DNA from: Sphingosinicella flava
Lineage (GTDB): Bacteria > Pseudomonadota > Alphaproteobacteria > Sphingomonadales > Sphingomonadaceae
DNA: 64,000 nucleotides
Assembly: GCF_016025255.1 (NCBI RefSeq)
Contig: NZ_CP065592.1
Span: 1,965,122-2,029,121, forward strand
Direction of reading: 5' to 3'
The notes under the pieces are model-generated. The model saw only the letters and a list, made by a program, of their open reading frames with translations, was not told the origin of the DNA and made no database searches. Each line of letters opens with the position of its first letter. Position 1 is the first letter of the stretch. Shown here one piece after another: positions 43,296-55,458 of this stretch. The translations under genes and the position numbers were made by a program.

Positions 43296-43973
43296 TCAGC
43301 CTGCCGTGTTCGTGACCGGAACGACGCGGATTTCGACGCGGCGATTGGCCTGCTTGCCCGCTTCGGTCGTATTGTCCGCGATCGGACGGCTGGAGCCGAA
43401 GCCTTGGGTCGCGATCCGGGCCGGATTGACGCCGCGCGAGATGAGGTAGTTGGCGACCGACTGGGCACGGTTCTGCGACAGCGGGATGTTGATCGCGTCG
43501 CCGCCGGTGGAATCGGTGTGGCCGTAGACGTCGATATAGGTGGACGGGAAATCGGCGAGCGTCCGGGCGACTTCATCCAGGGTGGCCTGAAATTGCGGCT
43601 GGATCGCATAGCTGTTGGTCGCGAAGGTCACGCCCGACGGCATGCGCAGCAGCAGTTCGTCGCCGACGCGGTCGACCTCGACGCCCGACCCTGCGGTCTG
43701 CTCGCGAATGCGCTGTTCCTGACGGTCCATATAGGCGCCGATGCCCGCGCCCGCGATGGCGCCGATGCCGGCCCCGACGATCCGTTCGGTGCGGTCGTTG
43801 CGGCCGCCGATCAGGTCGCCCGCCAGATAGCCCGCGATGACGCCGAGCCCGCCGCCGATAGCGGCCTTGGAAATCGTGCGTTCGCCGGTCACCGGATCGG
43901 TGACGCAGGCGGCGGTCGTCGCCAACAGGGCGGCGGACAGGGAAATGGCGGTCAGGCGTTTGGAAATGCCCAT
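43296..43973 (-). CDS. OmpA family outer-membrane lipoprotein with glycine zipper
   Basis: A 225-residue envelope protein: signal peptide with probable lipobox TAAC (Cys23; Thr at -3 is atypical), a glycine-zipper region at about 38-82 (GGGLGVIAGYLAGDLIGG and GAGIGAIAGAGIGAYM), and a C-terminal OmpA domain at about 110-220 that binds peptidoglycan (TYIDVYGHTDSTGGDAINIPLSQNRAQSVANYLISRGV and QANRRVEIRV). It resembles YiaD. Monocistronic; GGAAAGGAACG is the ribosome binding region. Divergent from the CorC gene. Confidence 0.92.
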   Translation of the reverse strand: MGISKRLTAISLSAALLATTAACVTDPVTGERTISKAAIGGGLGVIAGYLAGDLIGGRNDRTERIVGAGIGAIAGAGIGAYMDRQEQRIREQTAGSGVEVDRVGDELLLRMPSGVTFATNSYAIQPQFQATLDEVARTLADFPSTYIDVYGHTDSTGGDAINIPLSQNRAQSVANYLISRGVNPARIATQGFGSSRPIADNTTEAGKQANRRVEIRVVPVTNTAG

Positions 43974-44118
43974 GAAAATCGTTCCTTTCCGAACAGGATG
44001 AGGGAGATAGGAGGTTCAACCGCCGGACGGCGGGGCTTGTTCCGCACCCTCAAGGACCGCGCGGATGACGATCCGGTTGCCGACGAAGCCGATAAGACGC
44101 TAAGGAAGGCTGCTCATC

Positions 44119-45438
44119 ATGCCGCCCACGCAGCCTTCCCTGACCCCCTTTCCCTGGATCGACGTCGCCATCATCATCGGCCTCGTCGTCCTGAACGGCC
44201 TGTTCGCCATGTCCGAGCTCGCCATTGTGTCCGCGCGGACGCAGCGCCTGAAGGCGATGGCGAAGAACAGGAAGGCGGGCGCGCAGACGGCGCTCGATCT
44301 GGCGGGCGATCCCGGGCGGTTCCTCTCCACCGTGCAGATCGGCATCACCCTGATCGGCATTCTCGCGGGCGCCTATTCGGGCGCGAGCCTCGGCGGCCCG
44401 GTGGGCGAGCGGCTGATGCTTCTCGGCCTCGACGCGGAAACGGCGCAGACGGCGGGCTTCACGCTCGTCATCGTGCTCACCACTTATGCCTCGCTCATCA
44501 TCGGCGAACTCGTCCCAAAGCAATTCGCCCTGCGCTCGCCCGAAGCGATCGCCTGCGTCGTCGCCGTGCCGATGCTGTGGATGGCCCGCGCCACCGCCCC
44601 GTTCGTATGGCTTCTCGACCGGACCAGCGCGCTCATCTTCGGGCTGCTCGGCATGACGCGGGACACCAGCGATCATGTGACGGCGGAAGAACTGCACCTC
44701 GTCGTCGCCGAAGCGCATAGCGCGGGCGTGCTGGAGGAGAATGAACGGGCGATCATCTCCGGCGTCGTGCGCCTCGCCGACCGTCCGACTCGCGAGGTTA
44801 TGACGCCGCGCACCGACGTCGACTGGATCGACGCCGACGCGCCGCCGCAGGCCGTCCGCGACCGCTTCCTCGAAACGCCCCACAGCCGCCTGGTCGTGGC
44901 CGAGGGGTCGGTCGACAAGGTCGTGGGCGTTGTCCAGGCCCGCGACGTTGCCGTGGCGCTCATCGAAGGCGCGCCGCTCGCGCTGCGTGCGCTGATGCGG
45001 AGCGCGCCGATCGTTTCCGATCAGATGGGGGCGATGGACACCCTCGCCGTGCTGCAATCGGCGGACGTGCCGATCGCCTTCGTCCACGACGAATATGGCC
45101 ATCTCGACGGCATCGTCACGCCGTCCGACCTGCTCGCCGCGCTCGCGGGGAATTTCGCATCCGACCTCGACGTCGATACCGATCCGCCGCTCGTCGAGCG
45201 GGAGGACGGCAGCTGGCTGATTTCAGGTTCGGCTTCCGCCGACATGCTGACCGACCGGCTCGGCATCGCGCTTCCCGAGGAGCGGGATTATGCCACCGTC
45301 GCCGGCTTCGCCTTGTCGATCCTGAAGCACCTCCCCGAAACCGGCGAAGTCTTCCGTTATGCCGGCTGGACGTTCGAAATCGCCGACCTCGACGGCCGCA
45401 AGATCGACAAGCTGATCGCGAGCGATAAGCGGCGCTAG
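44119..45438 (+). CDS. CNNM/CorC (hemolysin C) family transmembrane protein
   Basis: A 439-residue membrane protein: DUF21/CNNM domain with about four membrane helices at 1-195 (VLNGLFAMSELAIVSARTQRLKAMA and GELVPKQFALRSPE are diagnostic), a CBS pair at about 205-335 (REVMTPRTDVDWIDADAP and FVHDEYGHLDGIVTPSDLLAA) and a CorC_HlyC C-terminal domain at about 345-435. Family members transport or regulate Mg2+ and Co2+ efflux; haemolysis is a historical name. AAGGAAGG lies ahead of the ATG. Not linked to mgtE in position. Confidence 0.92.
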   Translation: MPPTQPSLTPFPWIDVAIIIGLVVLNGLFAMSELAIVSARTQRLKAMAKNRKAGAQTALDLAGDPGRFLSTVQIGITLIGILAGAYSGASLGGPVGERLMLLGLDAETAQTAGFTLVIVLTTYASLIIGELVPKQFALRSPEAIACVVAVPMLWMARATAPFVWLLDRTSALIFGLLGMTRDTSDHVTAEELHLVVAEAHSAGVLEENERAIISGVVRLADRPTREVMTPRTDVDWIDADAPPQAVRDRFLETPHSRLVVAEGSVDKVVGVVQARDVAVALIEGAPLALRALMRSAPIVSDQMGAMDTLAVLQSADVPIAFVHDEYGHLDGIVTPSDLLAALAGNFASDLDVDTDPPLVEREDGSWLISGSASADMLTDRLGIALPEERDYATVAGFALSILKHLPETGEVFRYAGWTFEIADLDGRKIDKLIASDKRR

Positions 45439-45458
45439 CTCCTCTCCTGTTACCTCCC

Positions 45459-45546
45459 AATGTCATTCCCGCGAAGGCGGGAATCCAGAAGATCTCTCTA
45501 CTAACTCAAACACCGCCTGGACTCCCGCCTTCGCGGGAATGACATT
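45459..45546. repeat. Nested inverted repeat, REPIN-like (long-stem variant)
   Basis: Outer arms AATGTCATTCCCGCG and CGCGGGAATGACATT are exact complements; inside, TTCCCGCGAAGGCGGGAA and CTCCCGCCTTCGCGGGAA form the two hairpins. Sits between the convergent CorC and HHH-protein genes. Confidence 0.9.
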
Positions 45547-45560
45547 GGAGAAAGCGAGGC

Positions 45561-46088
45561 CTAGAGCGCTCCGCCGAGCTTCCCGAACTTCGCCTCGAAC
45601 CCGTCCGTGTCGCCGCGCGCCAGATAATGCGCCTGGTCGACGATGCGGTCGCGGACGATGCGGCCCGAAAAGGCGCCGAGCTTCGCGTCCAGAGCCTCGA
45701 TCTCGCCCGGGCTCAACGCCGCGATCTGCGCGAATCGGGTGATGCCGTTCTGGTTGAGCAAAGCCGCGAATTTGGGGCCGACGCCCTTCATGGTCTGCAA
45801 ATTGTCGGGCGGCCCTTCGGCGCCGGGCAGCTCGCGATGCGCCTCCACGCCCATGAACTGGCTGGCGACATCGGTGGTCGCGGCCGCGCCCTCGTCGAGC
45901 AGGCCATTGCCTTCGCGCGTGTCCGCGACGCGGGGGGACGGGGCGGCGGCGGCAATCGGCTCGGCGGCCATTTCGCGCCGGTCGATGGCGGCGGGCTTGC
46001 GCCTCCGGAACAGGAGCAAGGCGATCACCAGCCCGATGGCGAGCGCGATCAGGATGGGAATGAGGTTCGTTTCTGCGACTGCGGTCAT
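45561..46088 (-). CDS. Membrane-anchored helix-hairpin-helix protein
   Basis: A 175-residue protein with an N-terminal membrane helix (about 9-27, LIPILIALAIGLVIALLLF), a flexible linker, and a C-terminal domain of the type annotated as predicted flap endonuclease-1-like 5' nuclease: DNLQTMKGVGPKFAALLNQNGITRFAQIAALSPGEIEALDAKLGAFSGRI, a helix-hairpin-helix with the G-V-G-P-K turn. No catalytic residues are recognisable, so DNA or protein binding is more likely than cleavage. Lies downstream of the small membrane protein gene on the same strand (25 bases). Confidence 0.8.
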   Translation of the reverse strand: MTAVAETNLIPILIALAIGLVIALLLFRRRKPAAIDRREMAAEPIAAAAPSPRVADTREGNGLLDEGAAATTDVASQFMGVEAHRELPGAEGPPDNLQTMKGVGPKFAALLNQNGITRFAQIAALSPGEIEALDAKLGAFSGRIVRDRIVDQAHYLARGDTDGFEAKFGKLGGAL

Positions 46089-46113
46089 GAACGGTCCTTA
46101 TCCGTTGCGAGGG

Positions 46114-46545
46114 TCAAAAGAAGCCTTCCCGCTCGCGCGGGCGGAAGAGGAGCCAGCCTAGGCCGAGGCCGGCGAGATAGGCGATCGCCATCCAGATCCA
46201 TAGCTCGGCAAGGAGGGGGAGGGCGAACGGACGCTTCCCTTCGTCGGTCCAGCCGATGCCGGACACGCCTTCGATCTCGCCGACCAGATCGTTGATGCCT
46301 TTGAGCTCGCCTTGACCCTCACGCTGGAAGGCGTCGGCCGGGCCGGAAAGGGTGGCATGGCGGGTCAGCGGATCATGGCCGAGGGCGACGGAAACGCCCG
46401 GCACCCCGGTTTCCGCGACGACGGCCCGCGCCTTCTGCTCGAGCGCGGCGACATAAGCCTCGCCATGTCCCAGCGGGCCGTGATGCAGCCAGCCGACGAG
46501 CAGCACCGCGAGCAGACCGATCAGGATCTTCAGCCAGTTGCGCAT
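46114..46545 (-). CDS. Two-helix membrane protein with BON-like periplasmic domain
   Basis: A 143-residue protein with a membrane helix at about 5-20, a soluble part and a second helix at about 115-135 followed by a basic tail. The middle (RHATLSGPADAFQREGQGELKGINDLVGEIEGVSGIGW) resembles a BON fold as found in OsmY and OmpA-like proteins: LSG.., then a helix and a final V-S-G-I strand. BON domains bind membranes or phospholipids. Function is unknown; linkage to the HHH protein downstream suggests a shared envelope role. Confidence 0.68.
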   Translation of the reverse strand: MRNWLKILIGLLAVLLVGWLHHGPLGHGEAYVAALEQKARAVVAETGVPGVSVALGHDPLTRHATLSGPADAFQREGQGELKGINDLVGEIEGVSGIGWTDEGKRPFALPLLAELWIWMAIAYLAGLGLGWLLFRPREREGFF

Positions 46546-46592
46546 CGCTTGTCTCCCTTTTTACGAAACATGCTCCTGCGTAACGGTCCCGG

Positions 46593-47873
46593 TCAAGCCT
46601 TGGCTCCCGCCTGGCGCGCGACTTCGCGCCAGCCGATGTCGCGGCGGTAGAAACCGGACGGGAAATCGATCGCGGCGACCGCCTTATAGGCCGCTTCCTG
46701 CGCATCGCGAATCGTGCCGCCGAGCGCCGTCACATTAAGTACGCGCCCGCCATTGGCGACGAGGCGGCCGTCCTCCAGCGCGGTTCCGGCATGAAACACT
46801 TTCGCGCCATGAACCCGCTCGATCCCGGATATGGCGCCGCCCTTGTCCGGCGTGCCGGGATAGCCGTTTGCCGCCATGACGACGGTCAGAGCCGTCCGGT
46901 CCGAGAAGGAGGGCGGCTCCGCGCCCGCCAATTCGCCCTTCGCCGTGGCGAGCATGAGCGCGAGGAGGTCGCTTTCCAGACGCATCATCAGCACCTGGCA
47001 TTCGGGATCGCCGAACCGCGCATTATATTCGATGAGCTTCGGTCCCTCCGCCGTCAGCATCAGCCCGGCGTAGAGGACGCCGGAAAAGGGCGTGCCCTCC
47101 GCGGCGAGCGCATCGACCGTCGGCTGCACGATCTCGCCCAGCACCCGCCGCTCCAGTTCCGGCGTCAGCACGCGGGCGGGGCTGTAGGCGCCCATGCCGC
47201 CGGTGTTCGGTCCCGTGTCGCCGTCGCCGACACGCTTGTGATCCTGCGCCGATCCGAACGGCACCACGGTCTTCCCGTCCGTGATCGCGAAGAAACTCGC
47301 TTCCTCGCCGGTCAAGAATTCCTCGATCACCACCGACGCGCCCGCCGCGCCGAACGTGCCGTCGAACATGGTCGCGACCGCCGCGCGGGCCTCGTCCGCC
47401 GTCTCGGCGATGATCACGCCCTTGCCCGCGGCGAGGCCGTCCGCCTTGATCACAACCGGCAGGCCGAAATCCTGGAGCGCCGCTTCCGCTTCTTTCTGGC
47501 TTCCCGCCCGAACGAAGCGCGCGGTCGGAATGCCGCGGCGCGCGCACAGCTCCTTGGTGAAGCCCTTCGACCCTTCAAGCTGCGCCGGAACGCGATTGGG
47601 ACCGAAAACAAGGATGTCTTGCGCGCGCAAAGCATCGCCAAGGCCCTCCACAAGCGGTGCTTCCGGCCCGATCACGACCAGATCGATGCTCTTGTCACGG
47701 CAAAATGCGGCGATTTCCCCATGATCTGCGGCATTCAGCGCGACGACCCCCGCCTCCTGCGCTATTCCCGGATTGCCGGGTGAGGCATAGAGCTGACCGA
47801 GCAGCGGCGATTGCGCGAGCTTCCACGCCAGGGCATGCTCACGGCCGCCGGAGCCAAGCAACAGGACGTTCAT
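46593..47873 (-). CDS. purD: Phosphoribosylamine--glycine ligase
   Basis: Second step of purine synthesis, an ATP-grasp enzyme forming GAR. The 426 residues start [19 protein letters not shown] and carry the ATP-grasp core with [33 protein letters not shown] and [26 protein letters not shown] (metal Glu/Asn). The start at 47871-47873 is fixed by the family N-terminus; it shares the four-base palindrome CATG with the xseA start on the other strand. Confidence 0.97.
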   Translation of the reverse strand: MNVLLLGSGGREHALAWKLAQSPLLGQLYASPGNPGIAQEAGVVALNAADHGEIAAFCRDKSIDLVVIGPEAPLVEGLGDALRAQDILVFGPNRVPAQLEGSKGFTKELCARRGIPTARFVRAGSQKEAEAALQDFGLPVVIKADGLAAGKGVIIAETADEARAAVATMFDGTFGAAGASVVIEEFLTGEEASFFAITDGKTVVPFGSAQDHKRVGDGDTGPNTGGMGAYSPARVLTPELERRVLGEIVQPTVDALAAEGTPFSGVLYAGLMLTAEGPKLIEYNARFGDPECQVLMMRLESDLLALMLATAKGELAGAEPPSFSDRTALTVVMAANGYPGTPDKGGAISGIERVHGAKVFHAGTALEDGRLVANGGRVLNVTALGGTIRDAQEAAYKAVAAIDFPSGFYRRDIGWREVARQAGAKA

Positions 47874-49323
47874 GACCGATTTTCCTTCCGATGACCCCGG
47901 GCTGTTAGCAACCGATACGCCCGGCGACAACGCACCGGCGATGACGGTGTCGGAACTGTCCGGCGCACTGAAGCGGACGGTTGAGGACCGCTTTGGCCAC
48001 GTCCGGGTCCGCGGCGAGATTTCGGGGTGGAAAAAGGCGGCGTCGGGCCACTGCTATCTGTGCCTCAAGGATGAAAATGCCGTGCTGGACGGCGTCATCT
48101 GGAAGGCGGTGGCGGGCGCGCTGCGTTTCCGGCCCGAAGACGGCGTGGAGGTGATCGCGACCGGCCGCCTTACCACCTATCCCGGCCGTTCCCGCTACCA
48201 GATCGTTATCGACCGGCTGGAACTCGCCGGGCAAGGCGCGTTGATGGCGCTGCTCGACAAGCGGCGCCAGGCTTTGGCGGCGGAAGGGCTGTTCGATGCG
48301 GCGCGGAAAAAACCGCTGCCTTTCCTGCCGAAGGTGATCGGCGTCGTCACCTCGCCCACCGGCGCTGTCATCCGCGACATTCTTCACCGGCTTGAGGATC
48401 GTTGCCCGACCCATGTCGTCGTCTGGCCGGTCGCCGTGCAGGGCGAAGGCGCGGCGGAGCAGGTCGCCGCCGCCCTGCGCGGTTTCGACGCCGCGAGCTC
48501 TAGCGGTCCGGCGCCGCGCCCCGACCTCGTCATCGTCGCGCGCGGCGGCGGATCGATCGAAGATTTGTGGGCCTTTAACGAGGAAGCGGTGGTCCGTGCC
48601 GTGGCCGATTGCACCATTCCCGTCATATCGGCGGTGGGCCATGAAACCGATACGACGCTCTGCGACTTTGCCGCCGACATGCGCGCGCCGACGCCCACCG
48701 CCGCCGCCGAACTGGCCGTGCCGGTGCGCAGCGAGCTTGCCGCCTTCGTCGGCGATCTCGCCGCGCGCGCCGAGCGTTGCGCCAGCCGGGCCCGGGAGCG
48801 GGCGGCGGAACAGCTTGCGGCTTGCCTCCGCCATTTCCCGGCGAGGGAGGATCTTCTCGCCCCACAGCAGCAGCGGCTCGACGATCTCGCCGAACGGCTT
48901 CCCCGCGCCCTGTCGGCGCGGCTCAGCCATGCCCGCGCCGATCTTGGCGGGGCGGCGGGCGCGCTGCGCCCTTCGCTCCTGCAAGCTGCCGTGCGCCGGT
49001 CGCAGGATCGTCTCGCAGGCCTTCGCCTCGATGCCGGACATATTCGCCGCCGGATCGACGAAGGCGATCGAACGCTGAAGGGGCTCTGGCGGGTGGCGGA
49101 ACTCGCTCATCCCAATCGGCCGCTCGAAAAGGGCTATGTCCGTGTCGAGGATCGCGGCGGCCACGTCCTCACCCGCGCCGAACAAGCGAGGGCGGCGGGC
49201 GCGCTCAGCCTCGTCTTCGCCGACGGCCGGGTAGATGCGGTCGCGAACGGCGCCCAACCCCTTGAGCGCCCGCGCAAACCTGCCTATCCGAAGAACAGGC
49301 CGGAGCAGCCGAAGCTCTTTTGA
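47872..49323 (+). CDS. xseA: Exodeoxyribonuclease VII large subunit
   Basis: Large subunit of the single-strand exonuclease used in mismatch repair and DNA-damage clean-up. The 483 residues start with an OB-fold (about 22-118, [31 protein letters not shown]), followed by the catalytic domain with [23 protein letters not shown], the [24 protein letters not shown] and [29 protein letters not shown] signatures, and a helical C-terminal region. Divergent from purD with overlapping start codons; xseB is not nearby. Confidence 0.96.
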   Translation: MTDFPSDDPGLLATDTPGDNAPAMTVSELSGALKRTVEDRFGHVRVRGEISGWKKAASGHCYLCLKDENAVLDGVIWKAVAGALRFRPEDGVEVIATGRLTTYPGRSRYQIVIDRLELAGQGALMALLDKRRQALAAEGLFDAARKKPLPFLPKVIGVVTSPTGAVIRDILHRLEDRCPTHVVVWPVAVQGEGAAEQVAAALRGFDAASSSGPAPRPDLVIVARGGGSIEDLWAFNEEAVVRAVADCTIPVISAVGHETDTTLCDFAADMRAPTPTAAAELAVPVRSELAAFVGDLAARAERCASRARERAAEQLAACLRHFPAREDLLAPQQQRLDDLAERLPRALSARLSHARADLGGAAGALRPSLLQAAVRRSQDRLAGLRLDAGHIRRRIDEGDRTLKGLWRVAELAHPNRPLEKGYVRVEDRGGHVLTRAEQARAAGALSLVFADGRVDAVANGAQPLERPRKPAYPKNRPEQPKLF

Positions 49324-49368
49324 GGCCAGGCTTTTCTGAGGCCAAACTTTTCTGAGGTGCAAAGACAG

Positions 49369-49593
49369 ATGCTGATGTCCCCCACCGGCCGCGCGGCCAA
49401 GGTCCACTATCTCGACGGCACCTTCCGCCTGCTCTCGGCCGGCGACCATGTCCTTTGCGCCGTCACCAGCGCCAAAATCCCCTTGGACGCCCTCCGTTAT
49501 TGGAACGTGGCGCGGCAAGAAGCTTACGTATCTGCCGAAACATCCTGCCGAGCCAATTGCGACACTAGTATCCAGAGCGATCATTCGCTGTGA
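49369..49593 (+). CDS. DUF2093 family small protein (altered C-terminus)
   Basis: About 74 residues. The first two thirds match the alphaproteobacterial DUF2093 family: AAKVHYLDGTFRLLSAGDHVLCAVTSAKIPLDALRYWNVARQEAYVS, with the conserved Cys and the RYWNV..QEAY box. The last 20 residues (CRANCDTSIQSDHSL) look foreign: base composition drops from about codon 52, where the AT-rich segment carrying the next receptor begins. Start at 49369 or the in-frame GTG at 49357. Forty-five bases after xseA. Function of the family is unknown. Confidence 0.8.
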   Translation: MLMSPTGRAAKVHYLDGTFRLLSAGDHVLCAVTSAKIPLDALRYWNVARQEAYVSAETSCRANCDTSIQSDHSL

Positions 49594-49604
49594 TATATTT
49601 ACAA

Positions 49605-49621
49605 CATTCCGAAACGGAATG
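49605..49621. promoter_or_regulatory. Perfect 17-bp inverted repeat upstream of the TonB-dependent receptor
   Basis: CATTCCG-AAA-CGGAATG, 7-bp arms and a 3-bp centre, about 132 bases ahead of the receptor start in an AT-rich gap. No T-tract follows on either side, so it is more like an operator than a terminator. Confidence 0.5.
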
Positions 49622-49752
49622 ATTGATAAATTAGCCATCACTTTACAATCACGTAAATTCACGCGCACTTTCGCCCTGCGGCCGTCTGCGTGTCGGCATC
49701 GCTTAATCGGGCTCATAGGCAAGCTCGTATCAATAATACAAAGGGGGTCCAT

Positions 49753-52700
49753 GTGACTTACAAACCTAAATTAGATCGTAGCCTTCTTCGCGGTAGTGCG
49801 GCGTTGGCTGCGCTTGTTGTGCTTGGCGCGGGAGCTGCGATGCCGGCTTATGCGCAAGACACTGCTCCAGCTCAGCAAGAAGACGTTGCTCCGGTGCCGG
49901 ATCAGACGGGTCCAACCGAAGAGGGTGAAGCCATTGTCGTCACCGGTTCCATTTTGCGGAATGCGGATGAAGGTCCGTCTCCAGTAACAACCGTGACTGC
50001 TGAAGCCCTTGACCAGCGCGGTGTCAGCACCATCCAAGAAGGCTTGCAGCAGCTTGTCTCCAACAATGGCCCTGCGATCACCAACTCCTTCACCGCAAAT
50101 GGTGCGTTTGCCGCTGGCGCCTCTGCGGTCTCGCTTCGGGGTCTTACAACCAATTCTACGCTTGTGCTTTTTGACGGTCTTCGAGCGGCTTATTATCCGC
50201 TTGCCGACGACGGCACTCGCAACTTCGTAGATTTGAATACCATTCCAGATGACATCGTCGAGCGGGTTGAAGTGTTGCGTGACGGCGCATCTTCAAGCTA
50301 CGGCGCAGATGCCATTGCGGGTGTGGTGAACATCATTACCAGGCGCGAATTTGAAGGGGTTTTGGCGCGCGCTCAAGCCGGTATTTCTTCCCGTGGCGAT
50401 GCTGCGGAGTATCGTTTGTCATTGACCACTGGTGTCGGTGATCTCGATACGAACGGTATGAATGGCTATATCAGCGGTTTCTATTATCGCAGCGAAAGCC
50501 TGGCCAACAATCAGCGTCCTTATCCGTATAATACCGATGATGAACGCGGTATCTGCTTCGAAGACGTTTGCGGCCCGAATAACGTGGTCAATGGTCTTAA
50601 CGGAGATGGTGAGTTCGACAGCGGCGTTTTGACGGTTACGCCAGCCATTGTTCGGCCAGTGGATCCAGTCACCGGTGCTCCGACCGGGGCGCGTTACCAG
50701 CAGCTTCAAGCAAATTGCGGTAACCTTCCCAGCTATACTTTGACTGCAGCTGAGCGCGCGGCTAATCCTTCCACTCCGACAACAGTCTGCCAAGAAGACT
50801 TCACCAGTCTTTACGGTAACATTCAGCCGGAAATAGAGCGCTTCGGCGGTTCGGCGCGTTTCACTGCAGCTATTGGTGAAACCAGCGAAGCCTATGCTCA
50901 GGTTAACTTCCTGCAGACCACTTCCAGCTACTTTGGGGCCACGGGCGTCGTTCGCGGCAATGCTCCGGCGGCCGTCCGTCCCCGTTTCAGTACGTCGACT
51001 GCAGGTCAGCCGTTCGCGCCTGGTTCTGGTCCGTTAAGGCTTCCGGTATACGTGTGCCCGGAACGGGTGAATTGCGCGACATCGCCGAACCGTACCCTGA
51101 ACCCGAACAACCCGTTCGCAGCGGCAGGCCAGGCAGCTGAGCTGCGCGCGCGCTTCCCGGTTCGTCAATTCGACGAAACCGTGAATCGTGCCTATCGTGC
51201 CGCAATCGGTGTTCGCGGAGACATCAGCGACAATTTCAGCTATAATGTCGACGCGACTGCCATGCACACCGATCTTCGGCGTACTTTCGAAGGCTATGTC
51301 TACATTCAGCATCTGTTGGATGTAATCGCTGACGGCACTTACAATTGGCGCGATCCGTCCGCCAATAGTCAGGATGTCATCGATTATGTCATCCCGACCA
51401 ATATTCAGAATTCAACATCCGATCTGTATCAGGTCCAAGGGGTGGTGAGCGGTACGGTGGCCCAGCTCCCCGGTGGCCCGCTTCAGCTGGGTGTCGGTGC
51501 TTCTATTCGCTATGAAGGCTTGGACAATCCCAGCGCTAACCCGGATGATAACGGGCCGACCCAGCGTTACTTTGAGATTAATTCCTTTGGCGCTGTCGGC
51601 AACCGCACTGTGCGTTCAGTCTTTGCGGAATTGAATGCGCCAATCATCGATAGCTTGGATATCAATCTGTCCGGTCGTTACGATAGCTATTCAAGCGGAC
51701 AGGACGCTTTCTCTCCGAAAATTGGTGCCCGCTTCGAACCTTTTTCTTGGGTTGCATTGCGTGGCACCTATTCGCAGGGTTTCCGCATCCCAAGCTTCGG
51801 GGAAGCCAATTCTTTTCCGACAACCGGTTTCGTCAATGCGAGTTCCGGCATTTATACGGATAGCTATTTGGCCCCTTATGGCTGCTCTCGAGCCACATTC
51901 TCGACTTGCCCAAGCTATATTCGCGGGTCTTATGGTTTAACTTCATTGGCGACGCCGGACTTGAAACCTGAAAAGTCTCGGAGTTTCACGCTTGGTCTTG
52001 TGGTTGAGCCTATCAGAAACGTTACGCTGACCGTCGACTATTATAATATTAGAAAGACCGACGCGATCGTTTCCGCGGATACATCTGAAGCCATCGCCGC
52101 TTATTATGCGGGCCAGCCCATTCCGGCAGGCTTCAATGTAATTGCGGATGCTCCAGATCCGAACAACCCAACCCTTAGGCCGCGCATTGCGTTTGTGGAA
52201 TCGGGCTACATCAATGCGGCCCGCATCGATTCCGAGGGTCTTGACTTGGGCGTTACGACCACATTCGATATCACCGATAATATTCGTTGGACGAGTGCGG
52301 CCCAAGCTACCTACATCATAAATCTGAGCCAGACTCAAAATGATCAGACGCTAAGCTTTGAAGGCACATTAGGTAACTATAACTTAACCGCCGGTTCTGG
52401 CACGCCTGAATGGCGCGGTAGCTGGCAGAACACCTTCGACTTTGGCGACTTTGCTTTGACTGGGACTGCCAATTATTTCGACGGATATAATCTTTCGGCC
52501 GAAGATCAATTTGGTCCTGGTACGTCGGGTCAGTGCGGTTTCGATCCTGGCTTTGTTCCCTGTGATGTAGATTCCTACATCACCTTTGACTTGGTCGGAA
52601 ACTGGCGCATCAACGACAATTACGATCTTTATCTCACGATGTTGAACGTACTTGATGAAATGCCGCCGGTTGATCCCGTGACTTATGGCGCTGCGCGTTA

Positions 52701-52770
52701 TAACCCGGTTCAGGGAGGTCTGGGAATCTTAGGCCGTTATTTCAAAGTTGGCGTAAAAGCCAATTTCTAA
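49753..52770 (+). CDS. TonB-dependent receptor, AT-richer (probably horizontally acquired)
   Basis: A 1005-residue outer-membrane receptor. GTG at 49753 has AGGGGG 5 bases ahead and gives a signal peptide (about 1-35, ending AMPAYAQ). The TonB-box-like EAIVVTGSI, the plug domain (about 70-185, VSLRGLTTNSTLVLFDGLRAAYYP and VERVEVLRDGASSSYGADAIAGVVNIITR) and a long barrel follow, ending LGRYFKVGVKANF. WVALRGTYSQGFRIPSFGEA is the typical barrel signature. Extracellular loops carry several Cys pairs. Substrate unknown. Lines 50041 and 52021 hold 33 and 28 G+C of 60, well below the neighbours. A terminator that overlaps the clpB 3' end follows. Confidence 0.93.
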   Translation: MTYKPKLDRSLLRGSAALAALVVLGAGAAMPAYAQDTAPAQQEDVAPVPDQTGPTEEGEAIVVTGSILRNADEGPSPVTTVTAEALDQRGVSTIQEGLQQLVSNNGPAITNSFTANGAFAAGASAVSLRGLTTNSTLVLFDGLRAAYYPLADDGTRNFVDLNTIPDDIVERVEVLRDGASSSYGADAIAGVVNIITRREFEGVLARAQAGISSRGDAAEYRLSLTTGVGDLDTNGMNGYISGFYYRSESLANNQRPYPYNTDDERGICFEDVCGPNNVVNGLNGDGEFDSGVLTVTPAIVRPVDPVTGAPTGARYQQLQANCGNLPSYTLTAAERAANPSTPTTVCQEDFTSLYGNIQPEIERFGGSARFTAAIGETSEAYAQVNFLQTTSSYFGATGVVRGNAPAAVRPRFSTSTAGQPFAPGSGPLRLPVYVCPERVNCATSPNRTLNPNNPFAAAGQAAELRARFPVRQFDETVNRAYRAAIGVRGDISDNFSYNVDATAMHTDLRRTFEGYVYIQHLLDVIADGTYNWRDPSANSQDVIDYVIPTNIQNSTSDLYQVQGVVSGTVAQLPGGPLQLGVGASIRYEGLDNPSANPDDNGPTQRYFEINSFGAVGNRTVRSVFAELNAPIIDSLDINLSGRYDSYSSGQDAFSPKIGARFEPFSWVALRGTYSQGFRIPSFGEANSFPTTGFVNASSGIYTDSYLAPYGCSRATFSTCPSYIRGSYGLTSLATPDLKPEKSRSFTLGLVVEPIRNVTLTVDYYNIRKTDAIVSADTSEAIAAYYAGQPIPAGFNVIADAPDPNNPTLRPRIAFVESGYINAARIDSEGLDLGVTTTFDITDNIRWTSAAQATYIINLSQTQNDQTLSFEGTLGNYNLTAGSGTPEWRGSWQNTFDFGDFALTGTANYFDGYNLSAEDQFGPGTSGQCGFDPGFVPCDVDSYITFDLVGNWRINDNYDLYLTMLNVLDEMPPVDPVTYGAARYNPVQGGLGILGRYFKVGVKANF

Positions 52771-52809
52771 CCTAAGCCTACTTTATTAACACTATGAGGG
52801 GCAGTTTTC

Positions 52810-55404
<2,595 letters not shown>

Positions 55405-55438
55405 GTTCGCCCCTATTCTGCCTGTCAGGCCTGATGTG

Positions 55439-55458
55439 GTGTTGCACCGAAGCAACAC
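55439..55458. promoter_or_regulatory. Inverted repeat in the clpB leader
   Basis: GTGTTGC-ACCGAA-GCAACAC, a perfect 7-bp stem with a 6-base loop, 35 bases before the clpB ATG (and about 110 before the M16 gene). Could be an operator or an RNA thermosensor-like hairpin. Confidence 0.45.

Noticed and set aside
47905-49752. 615-codon open frame antisense to xseA
   Set aside because: Shadow of a GC-rich coding gene; no recognisable motifs and no ribosome binding site.
52771-52809. Separate terminator for clpB
   Set aside because: On the minus strand the stem at 52796-52823 is followed by ATAGTG rather than a U-tract.
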